Assembly: GCA_020061305.1 (NCBI GenBank)
Contig: JAGUYM010000015.1
Span: forward strand, 1 to 41,958
Length of the DNA: 41,958 bases
DNA from: Candidatus Woesebacteria bacterium
GTDB lineage: Bacteria; Patescibacteriota; Microgenomatia; UBA8517
Direction: 5' to 3'
The position numbers and the translations under genes were made by a program. Below, piece by piece: positions 39,445 to 41,958 of the stretch. The first letter of the stretch is position 1. Each line of letters opens with the position of its first letter. The notes under the pieces are model-generated. The model was not told the origin of the DNA, did not search any database, and was given only the letters and a program-made list of their open reading frames with translations.

Positions 39445-40182
39445 ATGGAAAATCAAACGAATGTTGGTAATAAAAATACCCAGCAAATGGGGCAAAATCC
39501 TGTAAGTCAACCCGTTAATTCACCAGAGAAACCAAAAACCAATTGGCCATTGATCGGTGGAATAGTTTTGGCTTGTTTTGTGGTTTTTGGTTTTGGAGGA
39601 TATTACTTGGGAAGACAATCCTCAAACAATACTGAGCCATCTGATTTACCCCAATCGTATAGCTCACCCACAGCCACAGTAAGCTCTCCTACTCCTGAAA
39701 GTTCGATCCAACCGACTACTCCTAATAAGACAGCAGATTGGGACTCTTATTCAAACACCTTGGCAGGATTCAGCATTAAACACCCAGCGGGATGGCGTAA
39801 GGTTGAAACTGAAAATTGGATCGGCTTTGGCCCAAAGGAAATAGGCGAAGATGTACTTATGGGCGTATCGTTTTATAACAAATCGGAAAAGACAATTTCA
39901 CAGATAAAAGATGAAGTAGGAAAGCAGTTTTCTGACCGCAAACAGACCGATGAAGCAATAACATTTAATGGGATACCTGCTACAAAGGTGGTAACAACTG
40001 CAAATCAATACGCAGATTGGTATTCGGTTACTATAATTGTTGAGAGCGGAAACATGTTATACGCTATCGGAAACGGAGCACAAACCGATACTGCACTTAA
40101 TGAAATGCTTTTGAAAAGGACAGGAAAGAGCTATAGCATGTCCTTTGAAGACTTCTACACTTCTTTTAGGTTGACAAAATAA
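39445..40182 (+). CDS. Membrane-anchored extracytoplasmic protein, PsbP-like domain
   Basis: 245 residues. A Gln/Asn/Pro-rich cytoplasmic N-terminus, one membrane segment (about 33-54, WPLIGGIVLACFVVFGFGGYYL), a Ser/Thr/Pro-rich linker (about 60-95), then a domain (about 98-243) beginning NTLAGFSIKHPAGWRKVE and containing FNGIPATKVVTTANQYADWYSVTIIVESGNMLYAIG, the pattern of PsbP-like/DUF domains that bind small ligands or cell-surface partners. Similar anchored proteins are common in CPR; the function is unknown. It is followed by about 470 bp of noncoding hairpin DNA. Confidence 0.72.
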   Translation: MENQTNVGNKNTQQMGQNPVSQPVNSPEKPKTNWPLIGGIVLACFVVFGFGGYYLGRQSSNNTEPSDLPQSYSSPTATVSSPTPESSIQPTTPNKTADWDSYSNTLAGFSIKHPAGWRKVETENWIGFGPKEIGEDVLMGVSFYNKSEKTISQIKDEVGKQFSDRKQTDEAITFNGIPATKVVTTANQYADWYSVTIIVESGNMLYAIGNGAQTDTALNEMLLKRTGKSYSMSFEDFYTSFRLTK

Positions 40183-40250
40183 ACTGCCCAGGCAAAAAGA
40201 TTTTTGATTCTCGTCTTTTAAATTTCTGTATTCTCCGATAAAATACAAAT

Positions 40251-40405
40251 GCTCGGCGGAGCCGAGCAAGAGTCGCGCGCGCTGAAAATAATTGCCATGA
40301 TTGACAAATCATGGCAAAAAAGTCGTCTCGAACTTCTTTTTGATGAATCGCCGCCTGTCGGCAACTCTCGATTTTCCCCAACCATTTTTCGATTTCCAAA
40401 ATGGT
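40251..40405. other. Second cluster of perfect hairpins
   Basis: GCTCGGC-gga-GCCGAGC (40251-40267), an alternating TCGCGCGCGC run (about 40273-40282), TTGCCATGATT-gaca-AATCATGGCAA (40292-40317, 11 bp), GCCG-cctgt-CGGC (about 40351-40363), ACCATTTT-tcgatttcc-AAAATGGT (40381-40405). Minus-strand ORFs in the track across this stretch only reflect the inverted repeats and look spurious. It leads straight into repeat copy 2. Confidence 0.75.
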
Positions 40406-40588
40406 GAACTGTTACGAACAAATTCGAACTGACTTCAAGCGTGTTTCCTCGCTCGCCCCTGCGGGGCTCGCTTAACAACATTTTTCTCAGCGCAATTTTT
40501 TGTGTTTGGCTTCGCCAAACTAGAAACACAGAACACCTAGCTACTTAGATCAGAGCAATTATATCACAAAAACAACGGAAGCCTGACG
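40404..40588 (+). repeat. Dispersed hairpin-rich repeat, copy 2
   Basis: Same start and end as copy 1. Its first 70 bases match copy 3 almost perfectly. The loop hairpin is GTTTGGC-ttc-GCCAAAC, and the terminal hairpin is AGCCT-gacg-AGGCT, replacing the CTGACGGAT/ATCCGTCAG stem of copy 1: the sequence differs, but a hairpin is kept at the same place. Located upstream of the ybaK-like gene. Confidence 0.8.
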
Positions 40589-40639
40589 AGGCTACTATAA
40601 AATTAAAAGCTGTTGTATGCATTCGCGCACAACATGATT

Positions 40640-40645
40640 TATAAT
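40640..40645 (+). promoter_or_regulatory. -10 box of the YbaK-like gene, leaderless geometry
   Basis: Perfect TATAAT with 7 nt to the ATG at 40653. No clear -35 box at standard spacing. Confidence 0.5.
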
Positions 40646-40652
40646 ATATCCT

Positions 40653-41141
40653 ATGAAATATCACAAGGTAACAGAGAAAATAAAAACACTACTGACAAAC
40701 AAAAACTGTTGGTTTGAAACATTTGAACACGAACCTGTTCGAACCAGCGAGGAAGCTGCAAAAACAAGAATTGGTTATACATTACAACAAGGAGCTAAAG
40801 CTATGATTGTTCGAGTAAAAAAGTCCGAATCAGACAAAAAATTTGTAATGTTAACTTTCCCCGGCAATTTGAGATTTAATAATATCAAAGTAAAATCTTT
40901 TTTTGAGGCAAAAGATATAAGATTTGCAACTGAAGAAGAAGTTTTAAATATTACTGAAGGTGTTCAACCAGGTGGCGTTCCGCCTTTTGGTAATCTTTTC
41001 AATTTGGAAGTCGTTGCAGATCCAAAATTATTCAAGAATGAGAAAATTGTATTTAATGCAGGAGACAGATGTTTCTCGATTGGCATGAAATCAAAAGATT
41101 ACAAAAGATTGGTTAATCCAAAAATAGCCGAGATTACTTAA
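40653..41141 (+). CDS. YbaK/ProX-family aminoacyl-tRNA deacylase
   Basis: 162 residues covering the whole domain: CWFETFEHEPVRTSEEAAKTRIGYTLQQGAKAMIVR, then KKFVMLTFPGNLRFNNIKVK, ATEEEVLNITEGVQPGGVPPFG and FNAGDRCFSIGMKSKDYKRLV. The conserved Lys in GAKAMIVR and the GxxPPFG loop form the editing pocket of this family, which hydrolyses misacylated tRNA (for example Cys-tRNA-Pro or Ala-tRNA-Pro). It acts in trans in the cytosol. Flanked on both sides by inverted copies of the dispersed repeat (copies 2 and 3), an unusual arrangement for a housekeeping-like gene. Confidence 0.92.
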   Translation: MKYHKVTEKIKTLLTNKNCWFETFEHEPVRTSEEAAKTRIGYTLQQGAKAMIVRVKKSESDKKFVMLTFPGNLRFNNIKVKSFFEAKDIRFATEEEVLNITEGVQPGGVPPFGNLFNLEVVADPKLFKNEKIVFNAGDRCFSIGMKSKDYKRLVNPKIAEIT

Positions 41142-41151
41142 ACCTTTTTAC

Positions 41152-41409
41152 TCAACGGAGGATAATGGTTCGTTGTAATAATTGACATTGAGGGTCCCCA
41201 GCCTTTTTGCCGTCAGTAAAAACTGTTTTTCCAGCCCCCATTCTTGGTCTAGATTCGCAATCAGCTGCCAACGGGCATGCAAAACAAATGGATTTAAATC
41301 CTTCAATTACTGCCTTAACGTCATCAGTAGAAGTAAAAGAACCTCTGGTTCTTACTTTTTGACGTCCCACGAATGGTTTATCTAAAAATAGGCTTATTTC
41401 TACTGGCAT
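41152..41409 (-). CDS. Small Cys-containing protein, unknown
   Basis: 85 residues. Four cysteines are placed as CFACPLAADC near residues 42-51 plus DPQC near 74, a spacing that could bind an Fe-S cluster or zinc. The rest is basic (GRQKVRTRGSF, RPRMGAGKTVFTDGKKAGD). TAGAAT lies 8 nt before the ATG. The opposite-strand ORF at 41182-41385 has no such features and is taken as its shadow. I do not recognise a family; confidence in the gene is moderate. Confidence 0.55.
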   Translation of the reverse strand: MPVEISLFLDKPFVGRQKVRTRGSFTSTDDVKAVIEGFKSICFACPLAADCESRPRMGAGKTVFTDGKKAGDPQCQLLQRTIILR

Positions 41410-41499
41410 AGAGTGGCATTCTATCAGAATGAAGGCTGCGAAGCAAATTTTTTGGTAGGTTTATTTAAATTTATATGTTAGTGATAACAAAAAATGTAG

Positions 41500-41527
41500 T
41501 TGAAATATTTTTACTAAAGCATATAGT
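41500..41527 (+). promoter_or_regulatory. Promoter of a candidate small RNA
   Basis: TTGAAA (41500-41505), a 16-nt spacer and TATAGT (41522-41527). The expected start site, 7 nt after the -10 box, is G41534, the first base of the long stem below. No ORF follows. Confidence 0.6.
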
Positions 41528-41533
41528 TAAATT

Positions 41534-41621
41534 GGAATCAGTTTTTAGAGATAGTCTTTTTTAATGGCGTATCGAGACAGTAAGGAGACTATCCAAACTG
41601 ATTCCACTCGATACGCCTTTT
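41534..41621 (+). ncRNA. Candidate structured small RNA with interleaved stems
   Basis: Two long perfect inverted repeats cross each other. Stem A: GGAATCAGTTT (41534-41544) with AAACTGATTCC (41595-41605), continued by GATAGTC (41550-41556) with GACTATC (41587-41593). Stem B: GGCGTATCGAG (41566-41576) with CTCGATACGCC (41607-41617), followed by TTTT. The order A-B-A'-B' is that of a pseudoknot, but only one base separates A' and B', so both full stems cannot easily form at once; a switch between them, or pairing between two molecules, is more likely. Promoter immediately upstream, weak terminator-like T-run at the end. No known family recognised. Confidence 0.65.
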
Positions 41622-41716
41622 AAGTTGTAAAGAAAACTATAAGACAAACAGAACTTTAAAAATTTTTGCCTTTTGATTTGAACTGAATAGAACAAAACAA
41701 AGTTCGGCAGGCACTT

Positions 41717-41791
41717 TTGTTAAGCAAGCCCCGCAGGGGCGAGCGAGGAAACACGCTTGAAGTCAGTTCGAATTTGTTCGTAACAGTTCAC
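41717..41791 (-). repeat. Dispersed repeat, copy 3 (inverted, partial)
   Basis: Read on the minus strand: GTGAACTGTTACGAACAAATTCGAACTGACTTCAAG onward, matching copy 2 over about 75 bp with a single visible difference (GGGGCTT for GGGGCTC), then diverging after GCTTAACAA. It begins 36 nt downstream of the 3' end of tRNA-Glu on the same strand. Confidence 0.85.
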
Positions 41792-41827
41792 ACAAACAGA
41801 CATATTTGAGTGACATGTCTGAATGTG

Positions 41828-41899
41828 TGACCCCACAGAGAGTCGAACTCTGCCTTTCGGGATGAAAGCCCGATGTCCTAACCGATAGACGATGGGGCC
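41828..41899 (-). tRNA. tRNA-Glu (anticodon UUC)
   Basis: 72-nt minus-strand cloverleaf: acceptor GGCCCCA/TGGGGTC (with a G-T pair at 2-71), D stem GTCT/GGAC, anticodon stem TCGGG/CCCGA with loop CTTTCAT (TTC), T arm CAGAG-TTCGACT-CTCTG, discriminator A, where most tRNA-Glu have G. CCA not encoded. The track ORF at 41720-41935 on the same strand is spurious. Confidence 0.92.
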
Positions 41900-41900
41900 A

Positions 41901-41958
41901 AAATAAATTTGGCAACTACACTCATCGTATAGCATCGCTTGCGCGCTGTAGACGATGG
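41901..41958. other. Right edge: short inverted repeat resembling a tRNA start
   Basis: CATCGT ... ACGATG with TAGACGATGG at the very end, which repeats the first bases of tRNA-Glu (TAGACGATGGGG on the plus strand). It could be the 5' part of a second tRNA or a partial duplicate running off the window. Not callable as a gene. Confidence 0.3.

Larger units (their letters stand above)
41410..41827. other. Noncoding accessory stretch between the Cys protein and tRNA-Glu
   Basis: No credible gene. It holds the candidate small RNA with its promoter and repeat copy 3. From 41622 to 41716 there is only AT-rich DNA with a weak inverted pair (TTAAGTT near 41620, AACTTTAA near 41652). Confidence 0.6.

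Noticed and set aside
40057-40529. Overlapping minus-strand ORFs (40057-40269, 40166-40399, 40218-40529)
   Set aside because: They cross hairpins and repeat copy 2 and have no protein-like features or start signals.
41534-41617. A stable complete H-type pseudoknot
   Set aside because: Only one base joins the 3' strand of stem A to the 3' strand of stem B, while stem A is about 18 bp long. Both full stems at once are sterically unlikely, so a switch or intermolecular pairing is proposed instead.
41720-41935. 71-residue minus-strand ORF
   Set aside because: It covers tRNA-Glu and repeat copy 3, so it is an artefact of open frames in RNA and repeat DNA.

Overview
The window reads as a piece of an AT-rich, gene-dense genome of a Candidate Phyla Radiation (Patescibacteria) bacterium, probably of the Microgenomates type. 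This is inference from gene content: a class II ribonucleotide reductase with its own cobalamin adenosyltransferase, a stand-alone PolA-type 5'-3' exonuclease, an orphan VirD4/VirB4-like ATPase, DUF5667 and VTT membrane proteins, a single-domain GIY-YIG protein, many small unknown ORFs, overlapping genes and a group I intron in a tRNA. No rRNA operon, CRISPR array or insertion sequence was seen.

Layout. 1-2242: the N-terminus of a class A penicillin-binding protein on the minus strand, then a HEPN protein, a CPBP protease and a secreted DUF5667 protein. 2434-8519: nrdR, nrdJ, cobalamin adenosyltransferase, then a membrane-anchored transfer-type ATPase. 8563-11936: tRNA-Ile(UAU), two small ORFs, a Xer-like recombinase, an FtsB/DivIC-like protein, a CAU tRNA split by a 184-nt group I intron, an HTH/LAGLIDADG-like ORF, and an intact tRNA-Met. 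11940-24725: housekeeping genes (trpS, ftsH, 5'-3' exonuclease, fpg, recF, ATP-dependent ligase) mixed with two glycosyltransferases, a Fic protein and small ORFs. 24729-29321: an Nramp-like transporter, a GIY-YIG protein, pth, a CvpA-CAP protein and a methylguanine-methyltransferase-like protein. 29318-33852: a copper island with two divergent operons around a CsoR operator. 33955-37716: thioredoxin, thioredoxin reductase, a DsbA-like protein, an HD hydrolase and a SpoU methyltransferase. 37842-41958: an accessory zone with tRNA-Gln, tRNA-Glu, unknown ORFs, hairpin-rich noncoding DNA, a three-copy dispersed repeat and a probable small RNA.

How the genes work together. NrdR, NrdJ and the adenosyltransferase form a complete dNTP-synthesis cassette in which the enzyme's cofactor is made by the neighbouring gene. 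The copper island pairs a sensor (CsoR) with an exporter (CopA), two cupredoxin-bearing membrane proteins, a free HMA domain and a membrane thioredoxin. It is followed by a thiol redox set (TrxA, TrxB, DsbA-like). Fpg, RecF, the ligase and the 5' exonuclease form a dispersed repair set.

Four patterns are not explained by ordinary annotation. (1) Tandem heptamer tracts sit inside at least nine conserved genes. (2) TATAAT-like boxes lie exactly 6 nt before many start codons, which predicts leaderless mRNAs. (3) A promoter at 41500-41527 points at an interleaved pair of long inverted repeats, a candidate new small RNA. (4) A run of about nine back-to-back hairpins lies at 38396-38648.
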